From NCBI GenBank assembly GCA_951394405.1, contig OX596346.1, positions 2,512,358-2,576,357 on the forward strand: a stretch of DNA of 64,000 bases, in the 5' to 3' direction. Origin of the DNA: Coprinellus micaceus (lineage: Eukaryota > Basidiomycota > Agaricomycetes > Agaricales > Psathyrellaceae). The notes beneath the pieces are model-generated. The model ran no database searches. It saw nothing but the letters and a program-made list of their open reading frames with translations, and was not told where the DNA came from. Positions 22,899 to 34,093 of the stretch are shown here, piece by piece (the first letter of the stretch is position 1; each line of letters begins with the position of its first letter). Made by a program: the position numbers and the translations under genes.

Positions 22899-25346
22899 AT
22901 GGAGATGTCGAAAGAATTTGCGCGGGAGAGAGCCTCACGCCTAGATGAAGAGATCGAGAAGTGGGAAGAGCGTAAGAAGGACGCCATGGCGCATAAAGAA
23001 GAGATGGAGGAGGAAGACCTACAGGCCCTCTTGGATGAGGTGGAAGATAACATAGAGTGTTTGATGCGAGCGAGGCTTGCGAGGATAAAGACCTCGATAG
23101 CCGCAAAGGTACATATGAAAATGGACGGAGGAACGAGCTTCGACTACAACCTCCATAAGGAGAGGGTGCCACGAGACACGATAGCTGCCCTGCAAGTCCC
23201 GGGCCTCGACCCACCAGTGTACGAGAAGAACTCAAGGGGGATGGTGAAGATAATGACGAGACACCATGAGAGACTGCAGACGAAATATGAGCATGACCCT
23301 GCGTCCGATGCAGTCAAGGAGGCACAACATGAAGCCCTAGAGTCCCTGGATAAGGAACTGGATGAGGAAGAGAAACGCGAGATGGGGAGCCCATTCACAA
23401 AAGAGGAGGTGGCACGAGCTATGGAAAATGTCCCAAACAACAAAGCCGCGGGCATGGATGGCATACCTGTTGAAATATGGAAGTTCCTAAAAGAAAACAG
23501 GGACAACACAGAGAGAAATGGGGATGAGGAGAAAATAGCGAGCGCACCAGACGTGATAGACATGCTAATGACAGTGTTCAACGATATCAGTGAACATGGT
23601 GTGGTTGAGGATACAGACTTCGCACAGGGATGGATGTGCCCGCTGTACAAGAAGAAAGAAAAGACGAACGTGGAGAACTACCGCCCAATTACAGTCCTGA
23701 ATACAGACTACAAGATCATGACAAGGGCGATGTCCGACCGCATAGTGAAAGTGGTACACAGGCTGGTGCACCCAGACCAAGCGGGGTTCATTAAGGGCCG
23801 ATCAATATATGACCAGACCGAACTCATACGGCTCGTCCTGGAGACGAGCGAGGAAGAAGGAGTTGAGGGGGCGATAGTCTGCCTTGACCAAGAGAAGGCA
23901 TATGATAAGATATCGCATGATTTCCTATGGCGCACCCTAGACCGCTTCGGAATCCCGGAGAGCTTCAATAAGACGGTACAAGCGCTGTACGAGAGCGCCG
24001 AGACATCAGTGATACTGAACGGAGTCATAGGGGATAAATACCAAATCACAAGGGGTGTTCGCCAAGGAGACCCAATGTCATGCCTACTCTTCAACCTAGC
24101 AATAGAGTCACTGGCATCTATGCTAAGGAAATCGAACCTAAAAGGAATTCAATATGACGGAATCAAGGAGAAAATACTGACATGCCTATTTGCGGATGAT
24201 ACGACGGTATTCCTGAGCGAAGGGGATGATGTTGAAGAACTGTTCTCCCTACTGGAAAGGTGGTGCCAGGCGTCAGACGCTAAGTTCAACATCAACAAGA
24301 CGGTGGTGATACCGATTGGAGATGAGGCCTACAGGGAGAACCTGAGAACGTCGAGACGAGTCAACCAGGAAACCGGGGCGATTCCTGTAGACATACACAT
24401 AGCACACGAGGGAGAACTGGTTCGGATTCTCGGTGCCTACTTTGGACACAATGTATGTGAGAACGAAGTCTGGGCGCCAATCGTCGAGAAGACAAAAGCA
24501 ACCCTGAGAAGATGGGCGAAAGGTAGGCCGACGATCAGGGGCCGTAAGATTGGACACAACGCCATGATGGGAGGCTACACACAGTACCTAGCGAGGGTAC
24601 AGGGGATGCCCAAAACAGTGAGAAAGGAGTTAAAGAAGATAACAGACGATTTCATCTACGGGAAGGACGGCAAACCCGCATCGAATGCGATCAGCATTGA
24701 AACGCTATATGCTGATAAGGACCAAGGAGGTATTGGCCTTCTCGATCTCGCAGCAAGAGACGAGGCGATAGAACTGGTGCGAGCGAAGATATATGCAGGC
24801 GAGCTAGGGGAAAGACCGATGTGGTGCAAACTAGCAGATCGGGCCTTTGCCCGGGCAGCAGTAGGAAAGTATGCGAAAATAGGACACAACTTCCTTGTTC
24901 ACCCCTTCCTACAGTCGTGGAAGGTACAGACAAACGCACGACATCTCCCTGACAGCCTGAGGAGGATGATCAAGGTAGCGTATAAACACAAGGTTTCACC
25001 AGTGGCGTTGGAGATAACCGCGGGCCTGAAGACAAAAATGCCATACTGGTTCCACGTGGGGGCCAAGGAGAAAAAAGTGTCTGTGTATGGACATAGATGG
25101 GGGAAATGCCAACGTGAGTGTCACGAAATCGTGACGACAGGGGAGATGCTCCAACACGCCCAGAAAGCTGGGGACGAGCCACTATGCATCAACCACATCG
25201 ACTGTGAATGCCCAACGTGCGAAAAGGACAAAGCCGATGGGTGTGTGGACCCACCCAAGTGCAGACGGAACGCGTGGAAGAAACTGGACAACCTCAAGCA
25301 GGAATGGGATCCACAGTCAGGAAATGACACATTGACAGATAATTAA
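22899..25346 (+). pseudogene. LINE ORF2 part 2: reverse transcriptase
   Basis: 815 codons in the same frame as the endonuclease. A charged coiled-coil N-terminus, then RT motifs: NNKAAGMDGIPVEIWK (about 180-195), YRPITVLN (261-268), QAGFIKGRS, motif A LDQEKAYDKI (Asp 330), RQGDPMSCLLF (388-398) and motif C FADDTTVFL (Asp 433, Asp 434). A Cys/His-rich cluster near residues 755-790 (CINHIDCECPTCEKD) is a LINE-type C-terminal feature. The domain is complete and uninterrupted. It ends at TAA 25344-25346; the same frame then reads on to RNase H. Confidence 0.92.
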
Positions 25347-25448
25347 GGGGGACCAGGGGGACTAGGGGATGATGAGCAGGAAGACTCACGTCCGAGTGAA
25401 CCTGTAACAACCCCCCAAACACAACCGTCCCAACTAATCCGCGTTTTC

Positions 25449-25943
25449 GTGAGCGACGAATGCCCCACGGCGCTAGTAACGGCTCTACCAAAGTGGAGAC
25501 AGGTGACGGAGGAGGAAGTCGAGGTATGGACAGATGGATCCTGCCATGACAACGGCCTTGCGACAGTGAGGAGTGGTAGTGGCCTGTGGTATGGCCAGGA
25601 CGACTGGAGGAACCGAGCGCTGAGAATGCCAAAAGAACTTCCCCAGATGAACAACACGGGAGAGCTGGTGGCGGCGTTGACAGCCATTCAATCGCACCGA
25701 GAGGATAAGAGGATCACGGTAGTCAGCGACTCGCAGTACACGATAGATATCGTGGCGAGCCAGTTGAAGGAATGGTTCAGACAGGGCTTCGTGAGAGCGA
25801 AGAATAAGGAAGTCGTTCTGGCTCTCATGGCGGAAATGATGCGGACGGAAACCAAAATTAGACTACGGAAGGTTAAAGGGCATAGCGGCGATGTCGGTAA
25901 CGACGGTGCTGACGAATTAGCCAACGAAGGTGCCAACAAGTAG
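25449..25943 (+). pseudogene. LINE ORF2 part 3: RNase H
   Basis: 164 codons in the RT frame, after a TAA. RNase H type I residues are present: VWTDGSC (Asp 29), NNTGELVAAL (Glu 72), VVSDSQYT (Asp 94) and KGHSGDVGNDGADELAN (His 145, Asp 152, Asp 155). It would remove the RNA strand after first-strand synthesis. TAG 25941-25943 ends the frame, which continues without shift into the next piece. The start codon here is only the first after the upstream stop; the true protein is fused to RT. Confidence 0.9.
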
Positions 25944-25952
25944 GAGGACGAC

Positions 25953-26515
25953 ATGGTGCCACTTGAGGATGGCGAGATAATCAGGAGCGCGGGTGCAGAG
26001 TTAAGCGCCCTGACACAAGCGCTTGCGTACGATAGCATCCGGAGCATAAATCAACCACCACCACGAAGGAGAACCAGGGAGATGGTGGAGACTACGCTGG
26101 CAGTCGTTGAGGAGCAGACAGGAATATTGCAGAGACCAGAGGCGCTTTGGAGATCCCTCCGACAAAGAAAAGGAGCAGCACTGACCCAGAAGTTTGTAGC
26201 ATGGGCATGGAAGACCTTGCATATGGGCTATAAAGTAGGAACATACTGGAATCACATATTGCCCGAAAGGGGGACGCACACGGCTACTGCGTATACTGGT
26301 TTCGGAGTCTGCATACCTGGCCTGGGTGTTGCGATGTGAGTGGAGGATAGGGCGTGAGGGCGACCCTACCAAACTCCACACCCCCGATGAGGTCACGGCG
26401 CGATGGAGAAGCGTCATATCGAGGCACCTGAGGATTGACTGGGCGCTTACGAATAGAAGAGCTTTCGGGAAGAAGGCTCTACATATGGCAGTTGTAAAGA
26501 AGACCTGGGAAGGTC
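25953..26515 (+). pseudogene. LINE ORF2 part 4: C-terminal domain, shifted and shortened
   Basis: The frame runs on from RNase H (ALAYDSIRSINQPPPRRRTR, WAWKTLHMGYKVGTYWNHI) to TGA 26337-26339. The family's Cys-rich stretch after YWNHI is missing. From about 26303 the next frame carries the family's end: VSESAYLAWVLRCEW, ARWRSVISRHLRIDWALTNR and AFGKKALHMAVVKKTWEGL. So an internal deletion plus frame change lies near 26270-26303. Reading decays after TWEGL (about 26515). Confidence 0.75.
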
Positions 26516-26624
26516 TTACTCTCACCACTCCTTTCTCCTCTGCCCTCTCCTCACTGTTTTCCTCCTGCCCTTTTAATGTCTTTTGGAGAATGTCACCATT
26601 GTTGCCTCTTAGCTTGTCTTTGCT

Positions 26625-28384
26625 TTGAGCTCCAACCAGAATGTTACCACTCCTGTTATTGCCATACAGATTGTCCCCATCTCCATCTTTCAGGTCTTTG
26701 CCCCTGCAGTCCTACCTTCCATCTCTGTCACCATGTTGGTCATTACCTCTACCCCAGCCCCTAACACTGTCTCCACTGGTGTTGCTGCCTCTCATTTATC
26801 AGTCCCTGTTGTGACTAGGTCTACTAATGTGGACAGCACCCTCAACTACCACTATACCCCCCAAATCAGGACTGCATGGACTAACCAAAATGCCCTTGAG
26901 GAGCAATTGTGGGAGAATACCCACAAGAAGAACGAAGTTGACAAGGCCGCCCAGGAACAGCTCAAGTTTTGTGTCAATACATTTGTATTTACTGGTAATA
27001 TGAGTCGCATTAATTTCCCTTCTTCTTTTAAACATCTTATTAGCTCTTGATAGGGTACTGAGTTCCCTGAGCTTTTAACATTTCTTTGGTGAACCCCAGG
27101 AGTTTGTTATCACCCAGAAGGTTCTCAATGACATGGCTCTCATTGGTCTGGCCCCTAGATAGACTGAGCAATTCTGGTATTCACAGACGCTCAGGAAGGC
27201 ACATTGTAATCAGAATTTATGCTGTCAAGGACATTGTGTATAGGCATTCAGTGGATGCAGGTAGTATAAAATACAAATATAAGGTATTTTTTGACACTAC
27301 ACCCAATATTAACCCAATTGTCTTGACAATCATGCTATCTTGTGAGAGAAGTGGAAAGTTGACCTGGACATTGTGAGTCTTCTTCCAAACAACAACTTGG
27401 GTAGCCATTACATGGTCAATATGCACTCATACAATGAATGAGAGCCAGGTCACTTGCATCTAGCACCTCACTCATCATGAAGACTATAGATAGTTGTATT
27501 TGAGGGGAGGAGGGAAAGGTAAGTGAACAAGCTAACATGATAGCAGAGATGTATCTAATGTCTTTGCAGGCCTGGACAATTGTACCACCAGATCAGCTGG
27601 TTAATGTTGAAATTGGAGAGGGTGCTGTCAGGATTGCACATGTGGAATCTGAAACCTTCTTCCACAGAATGTTGAAGTTAGTGTGTATGCACAATATTAT
27701 CCTCAATAAGATAGTCTGGGTCACAGTAGGTCCAGTTTGTGTCTTTTAGTATGCATGCACTAACTTTGATTGTTAGGAAAAAGGCCAAGCCTGTTCATCC
27801 TTTGAGAAATTACTGGCTAAAATCTCTGTGAAATATATTTCTCTGCCCATGATTAGCTTTACTGATGGCAATTCATTTGGGCCGAAGGTCATGTCTATTC
27901 TCAATAATGGCAATGTGGGACTCTATCATGAGAGTGTGAGCCTTATGGCCAGGAGGATGGAGCATGTTAGTTACTTGGCAGAAGAGGTGAAAGAGTAAGT
28001 TCTTTATTTTGCCATATCTTTCAAGAAGATCTGAATCTCCTTTAGGCTTAAATTACATGAATCTGCTGTTCAAACATTTACAAAACACAACAAATGTATT
28101 ATAAGTTCCAGTCCAGATTTCAGTTCTTCCAAGGCTGAGAGGATATGTTAAAGGCTATAACAATGTGCAATCCTTCATCACATCACTGGGAGTTAAGTGA
28201 GCCAGGTTGATTGAGTTAATGACAGAGACTATATTCTAATAGGGCCCATGCAAAGAAATTTGTGAAGGCAAACCACACTCTCAAGTTGGAGTTCCTTGAA
28301 CACTCCCAGACTCTTAAGAAGTCTGTTTATAAAGAAAGCCACAGGGACCCTCTGCTGTCTTTTCTGGTCTTAAAGATGGAAGAT
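26625..28384 (+). pseudogene. Decayed multi-exon gene, family not recognised
   Basis: I do not recognise the family. Pieces that read well on +: PQIRTAWTNQNALEEQLWEN and KAAQEQLKFCVNTFVFTG (to about 26995, then a probable intron to 27051), EFVITQKVLNDMALIGLAPR (27102-27161), YKYKVFFDTTPNINPIVL and later REKWKVDLDIVSLLPNNNLG in another frame, WTIVPPDQLVNVEIGEGAVR (27570-27669), YWLKISVKYISLPMISFTDG and YHESVSLMARRMEHVSYLAE (27780-27995), and LEFLEHSQTLKKSVYKESHR (28285-28350). Stops and shifts break it. A second copy of its end lies on - at 33078-33184, so the gene is repeated and probably element-borne. Confidence 0.45.
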
Positions 28385-28404
28385 GCAGCAGGATCTGGCA
28401 CCTA

Positions 28405-28900
28405 AGTATTGGGCCCTACCTGGATGCGTCCATCTAGCCTGGGCCAGCCTGGATTCGTCCAGCCCCCTGCCTGGTTCTGGTCCATGCTGAATCCACTGGA
28501 CCTCTCTAGCATTGGATTTGTCCAGTTGGATCTGTGGATCCATCCACCTGGACCTGATTGGTTGGTAATCTGATGGCATGTTACATGAGGGGTTTCTGGG
28601 GTCCTGATGCTGGACCAGATCCAGCTGCTGGATGCGTCCAACCATGACATCATCTGTGTCTGGAACTATATTTGGAAGGTGACATCATAAATACCAAATA
28701 TAGATATAACATCATGCAGATCAGGCACAGATACCAGATTTGATGGCAAATAGCCTTGCCATCAAATGACATTACACTCATTTAGATAAAAGCAAACAGT
28801 ACTTATTGCTCTCTATCTCTGTCAGTTATTATCTGATAAGGAAGATTTGGGTATTATTAGAAAGTGCTGAATTAGGGCTTCATATCCAGTCACTCTCTGC
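28405..28900. mobile_element. Family B repeat, half copy
   Basis: It starts CACCTAAGTATTGGGCCC and shares order and words with 56520-57184: CCTACCTGG, GGATCCATCCACCTGGA, CCAAATATAG, GATCAGGCACAG, then the GATAAG module (28783-28868). The other half is missing. It sits directly in the decayed gene before it. Confidence 0.6.
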
Positions 28901-29099
28901 TAACCCACTCAATCCCCACATTACAATAAGGTGAACTATCTAAATACCCTGGTATGCCCACTCTGCAAGCTTACTCTTTGCTTGTAATATGCAATTTTTG
29001 ATCCAATTACTTTGTGAAACTTAAAGCTGCCAACAAATACTACCATATGGACAGCCTAGCCCCTCTCCATTCCTTTTAAATCAATATTAAATAGCCCAA

Positions 29100-29830
29100 A
29101 TTGTTCATCAGTTCTATAACTATCACAATGATGTCCAACTCACCCATGATCCAGGCCCCTCTTGGAGGATCTAAGTGATGTAAATAATGCTTAGATATGT
29201 TATACATCATACCACAATGTGCTTTCACTCCAAACTTGAAACTAAAAAGTGCTTGTAACATGGCTGCTATGCACTCCTCCTACAACTAGTGTCAGTATCC
29301 CAAGCATGGGCCAGATATACATGTACTATCAAAATCCTTACCTTCAAGTCCAACAGTGTGTCCATCAGGGTACCCATCAAGGAACGACACCTGCCCACCT
29401 TCCAAGACAACACTTACTAATTGTGGACAGTTGTTAAAATATCCATCAGGCTTGCATCTCTTTTTCCTTCTGTGCCAACCCACCACACACCCTATCCACA
29501 TCTACCTTATTATGGATTTTGAGCTGGCTTTAAATCACCATGCCCAGTCTACCTCAGATTTTTGTCACCAATGATTCAGCAGCTTTGATTTCAGGGAGTC
29601 AATAGGGCACAGTGGAAGATGGCATCCCCTAATATCATTGGCGGGGATGTATTGGGAGAGTTCTTTGCATTGAGCTACAGCCAGGGCTACCACGGCCGTA
29701 TTACTGACCCCAACAGCCCTGGTATGCTTTGTTCAAGTAGTACCTTGGCAGTTGACAATCCCCAGCATTCTGTTCACTATCTGCCATATGGAACTCTTCT
29801 GACACTACAGGCAACCATATGTTAGGTTCT
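29100..29830 (+). pseudogene. Possible gene remnant, not recognised
   Basis: A start-like segment MMSNSPMIQAPLGGSK (from 29129) and later frames (GQIYMYYQNPYLQVQQC at about 29300; FELALNHHAQSTSDFCHQ to 29574; ASPNIIGGDVLGEFFALSYS at 29622) look non-random but lie in different frames with stops between. Composition is close to flanking repeats. No domain recognised. Confidence 0.25.
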
Positions 29831-29849
29831 GAGACACACACAAACGTCA

Positions 29850-30459
29850 AATAATCACACCATGGGGTGGCAGGTGCACCTGTAGAATGGTTTTGGTATC
29901 GTTCAAAAGCCCTTATTCAGGGCTTTTCAAAGCATGTAACATTGGTTAAACCTGTCCAATACAGCTGTTAAAAATAAGCATTTTCATTGAGTTCTCAGGA
30001 TTCAGGCACTTGTAAGCACTGTTCTACCTCTTGTGCTGAATCACTTTACACTCCAGTTACAACTGGTACCATATAGACAGTTTGCACTATATCACAGCAA
30101 TGGGTGGTCTGTCTGCCTAGACGTCTTTTGACATTTGTATTCATGGTTTACGTTCTCCAAATTACATAGACCAAAAAGTGTGTGAACTATTGTGGGTGCC
30201 TCAAACTAGTGATACATTGATTTTCGCACAGCTTATTTGAGAGCTGATTGCAATGGTTTGGTACTCAAAGCTGCAGTCTATACCATGTGAGACCACTATC
30301 CCAATACCTTCTAAGTGACCTCAGAGTGTGTGTTTGTAAGCCCATACTGTGGAACAAGCACGCATATACCATGCACACCACTGTATGAGGTTGGGCAAAT
30401 CTAATGAGGGGATCTTGTGTGATTTATCAGTGATAGCATATGGCTGGGTGGTTATACTG
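29850..30459. mobile_element. Old family A copy, left part
   Basis: Similar to 12290-12910 of the family A element at 11485-13948 (CCAGTTACAACTGGTACC, GTGGTC.GT, ACAAGCACGCAT, GATCTTGTGTGATTTAT). The terminal repeat and AGCT array are missing on the left. The equivalent stretch 44397-45006 continues into the rest of the same old element; here it is followed by another family A copy. Confidence 0.65.
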
Positions 30460-33077
30460 CACCTAGGTCACCCCAGCTGGCCGGCTTAGAGCCGGCCAGC
30501 TTGGCAGGCAGCTGGGCTGGGCTGGGCCGGCTGGGTCCGAGCTCAGCTAAAAACACGTCAGCTCAGCTGTGGGCTGGCGCATATCCAGCTGAGCTGAGCT
30601 GTTCCCAGCCAAGCTGAGAGTCATCCAGCTGATGCGAGGAGCTGAGCTGCTTGCACCATGGGGGCTCAGCTTGAGCGTGTGAAGCTCAGCTCCAGTACAA
30701 GTTCCTCCCATCGTACCAGGCTATCCAGCTGAGCTGGACCCTACAGCTGAGCTGACACCCAGGTGAGCTCAGCTTGGGTGTTACAGTCACACTGTGACAG
30801 ATGTGACCAGTGTGTGACACAACAAACAATGACAAACATGACAAACAAACAAACAATGATGTCATACATACACAAATAGATATGATGTCATGCAGATCTG
30901 AGATCGGAAATGACACTCATTTAGATAAGAGTATGCAAAATCGCATGCCTGATATCAGAGTCAATTCTTGGCCGATAAGGATGATTTTGGTATCGTTAGA
31001 AAGCCCTTGTCAACCTCTATTTGGGGGTGTTTGTTGCGATGTCAAGTTGGGCTCCCACGGATGCCATTTGGCGGATTTCAAATTCCAGGCTTTGCGAGGA
31101 CACTGTTTAGGTTATTTTGGCACACAATGTGATGTGCAAACAGGAGGGCATGTACTACTGCATGACTACACATAACATACTGGGCTGCAGGGGTATTTGG
31201 ATAATTAGAAGACAGGTTTTGGCCATAGGGGCAAGTGGACACATGCAATGTGATCACCCTGCCACCTGCTACCACCCATAAATCACACAAGAGGACACCC
31301 TTAAATTTCCCTGACCCCATTGGATGGTATGCGAGGGCCAGTACCAGCATGCGACAATCCCTTACACACTGAGGTTCAGACGTATTTGGGTTATTAGCGA
31401 ACCAATTTTGACATTGGGGGCTGGCAAACACATGCAGTGTAATCACCCAGCTATTTGCTATCACCAATAAATCACACAAGAACCCCCCATCAAATTTGCC
31501 TGACCTCATATGGTGGTGTGTATGGCACATGCGTGCTTGTTCTATTGCATGGGCTTTCGAACAGATACTTTTGGATCACCCAAAGGCTATTGGGACAGTG
31601 ATCTCACGTGGTATAAACCACAGCTCCAAGTACCAGACCAGCACCATCCATTGCAATCAGGTCCCAAGCAAGTTGTGTGAAAACCGATATATTGCGGGTT
31701 TGTGGCGCCTGTAATGGTTCCCACGCTTTATGATTTAGGTAATTGGGAGGAGGTCATCCACAAATACAAATCTCAAAAGACACCTAAGCCAACGGACCAC
31801 CCATTACCAAGATATTGACCAAACCGCCCACTTGGTACCAGTTGTAACCCAAGTGCAAAGTTGTTCAGCACAACTGCTCCAAGTCAGCACTGTTCCTCCT
31901 ATATCTTGGGCATGTGTGGTCCGTTTCCTTTCCGGTCTTTTGTATTCTGCATCGTTTGGAGGCCTAGTTTTTATGTGCATGGTAGTCAACCTTCTCACGG
32001 TCTACATCATACTGAATGGGCATGAATATAGCTGTTGCTCATCGTTTTTGGCACTTTGAGCTGAATTCAGCAGGACTGGTGTGGATTTAAGAGGGGAGAG
32101 ATGATGTAAAAGGTAGTGTAGGACACATGTAACACTTTTCAATATGTAGTGTGTCGTTCAAAGCTTTATGGGGCCATGAAATGACCTTCGCACATGCGGA
32201 TCACCAGGATTTTACAGTTTTCAGTTGTTTTACAAAGATCAGGTATAGATAAAAGGGGTATGAGGGCTATGGCAGAGGCCCTGCACCATTCCCATTCCAT
32301 CAATACAACAAACATGCATCAGACAGCAGGCATTGAGGTGGAAACTGGGCTCACAAGTACTCAAATTATGAGAAATAGACGAAAATGCTGATTTTTGACA
32401 GTTGGATTGATGAGGTTCAAGCGGGGTTACTTACATTGAAAAGCCCCGAATGAGGGCTTTCGAACGATATCAAAATCACCCTTATCGGCCAAGAACTGCA
32501 TGTGATCGGGCTCATCGCGATCTGTTTGTTTCTTATCTAAATGAGTGTGACATCATCCTGTGCCTGAAAATCATGACATCACAGATAGATCTTATCAGCA
32601 TGACATCACATTTATTTTTAGCTTACATGATGTCATAATCAAATTTGGCGAGGTGTGACATGGGCGTGACAAACAAATACAAACATACACAAAGCGTGAC
32701 AGGAGCGTGACAGGAGCTCAGCTTCACAGCTCAGCTAGGCAGAGCTAGCTGAGCTGCGTAAGCTCAGCTGGGGCTCTAAAAATGGAATCGGAAATAATTA
32801 CAAGTGTGGAGCTGGGCTACCCCCACCCTGAGCTGAGGGCGACCCAGCTCTCCCCAGCTGGCTCAGCTCAGCTTGCATGACAGCTCAGCCCACTGTCAAT
32901 GAGCTGAGCTAACCCCACGCTCAGCTCAGCTCCACGCCCAGCTCAGCTATTTTAGCTGAGCCGGACGCCAGCCGGCCCAGCCCAGCCCAGCTGCCTGCCA
33001 AGCTGGCCGGCTCTAAGCCGGGGAGCTGGGGCCAGCTGGGTCCGGCTTAGAGCCGGCCAGCTGGGGTGACCTAGGTG
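30460..33077. mobile_element. Family A non-coding TIR element, 2618 bp
   Basis: Ends CACCTAGGTCACCCCAGCTG and its inverse; AGCTGAGCT arrays at 30530-30780 and 32700-33000; modules at 30912-31006 (+) and 32454-32550 (-). The interior aligns in reverse with 11485-13948. No long open frame. The right terminal 75 bases (33003-33077) are nearly the 92-bp miniature at 45007. Flanks do not match: TTATACTG on the left, TTGACTAC on the right. Confidence 0.85.
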
Positions 33078-33184
33078 TTGACTACATATTCCATCTTTGA
33101 GACCAAAAAAGACAGTAGAGGGTCCCTGTGGCTTTTTTTGTAAACAGCCTCCTTAAGAGTCTGGGAGTGTTCAAGTGACTCCAA
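33078..33184 (-). pseudogene. Fragment of the unrecognised gene, antisense copy
   Basis: On - this reads LEHSQTLKEAVYKKSHRDPL and SFLVSKMEYVVN, close to LEHSQTLKKSVYKESHRDPL at 28294-28353. It is cut by the family A element on one side and an N gap on the other. Confidence 0.7.
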
Positions 33185-33384
33185 NNNNNNNNNNNNNNNN
33201 NNNNNNNNNNNNNNNNNNNNNNNNNNNNNNNNNNNNNNNNNNNNNNNNNNNNNNNNNNNNNNNNNNNNNNNNNNNNNNNNNNNNNNNNNNNNNNNNNNNN
33301 NNNNNNNNNNNNNNNNNNNNNNNNNNNNNNNNNNNNNNNNNNNNNNNNNNNNNNNNNNNNNNNNNNNNNNNNNNNNNNNNNNNN
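33185..33384. other. Assembly gap, 200 N
   Basis: A placeholder gap lying exactly between the two copies of the 11.65-kb segment. Confidence 0.98.
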
Positions 33385-34093
33385 TAATCTCAGCCCCTTT
33401 TGCCCCTTCTCTATCTTGAATCCTCTTCAAGCTTCTGAAAAACACGCACAACTCCACATCAAGCACCAAGCACCACAATCAGCTTTACTAATCCTGGTAA
33501 GATAGTAACCACTAACAGATGAACAGACTGCAAGACTCAACTAGAAGATCGACCAACCAGTAAGTGCTTAGAGTATCGGGCTCCTTGATCCGCAACCACC
33601 ACCATCTGGTTGCTTCCCACGCCTGAGGAAGGCGTATCGAGGACGGGACACAACGACCACTGGCGACACCTCCCTCAGGGAGGTGGATGAACCATTGGAC
33701 GCCTGGGTTAGACTGCCCTCCACCATGAGCTGTGGCGAAATCGCGTAGAATCTTCGAGCCTCGACACGAGGCAATAGATTGGGTAAATACGTAACTACAA
33801 AACGCGAATGGAAGGAGCTCATACTACCATGAAACCCCAGGCAGATAGCGTGAGGAGTCTGGATCGAATCAAAACACAGCGACAAAGGGAGAAGGGGAAA
33901 GAAGGCCACCGTTGACGCAGCCCAGACAGCGCCAAAATCTAGGTCCAAGAAAAGGCCCGAGGAACTGGATCACGTGAGGCAGCCACCACGGAAATACCCG
34001 AACAACTGCATAGCACACCAGCAAAAAGGAGCGAGGCTTCGATCCCAACAAGGCGTGCTACCCTCACACTCACCGCATCTGTCAAAAAAAAAG

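Larger units (their letters stand above)
19031..26515 (+). mobile_element. Fungal LINE (non-LTR retrotransposon), decayed
   Basis: Order: 5' untranslated part, ORF1 with zinc knuckle, then endonuclease, reverse transcriptase, RNase H and a C-terminal domain. AP-endonuclease plus RNase H places it in the I/Tad-like group of fungal LINEs (domain order, not a tree). The 5' border is at 19031 where LTR homology ends. The 3' end is lost at about 26515, inside the last coding domain, with no tail seen; that is unusual, since LINEs normally lose the 5' end. Damage is mostly single in-frame stops. Confidence 0.85.
18838..30485. repeat. 11.65-kb segment, copy 1 of an indistinguishable pair
   Basis: Every position matches 33385-45032 at a constant offset of 14547; translated frames are identical throughout and I saw no substitution. 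It contains the LINE, decayed genes, a family B repeat and part of an old family A copy. Copy 2 starts directly after an N gap, and the two diverge only inside a family A terminal repeat. Confidence 0.95.

Noticed and set aside
23144..24094. Open frames on - opposite the reverse transcriptase
   Set aside because: Ser/Leu-rich readings without domains, antisense to a complete RT domain.
22878..25943. Programmed stop codon readthrough linking LINE domains
   Set aside because: Three different stop codons with no common context, plus a lost 3' end and an internal deletion, fit decay better.
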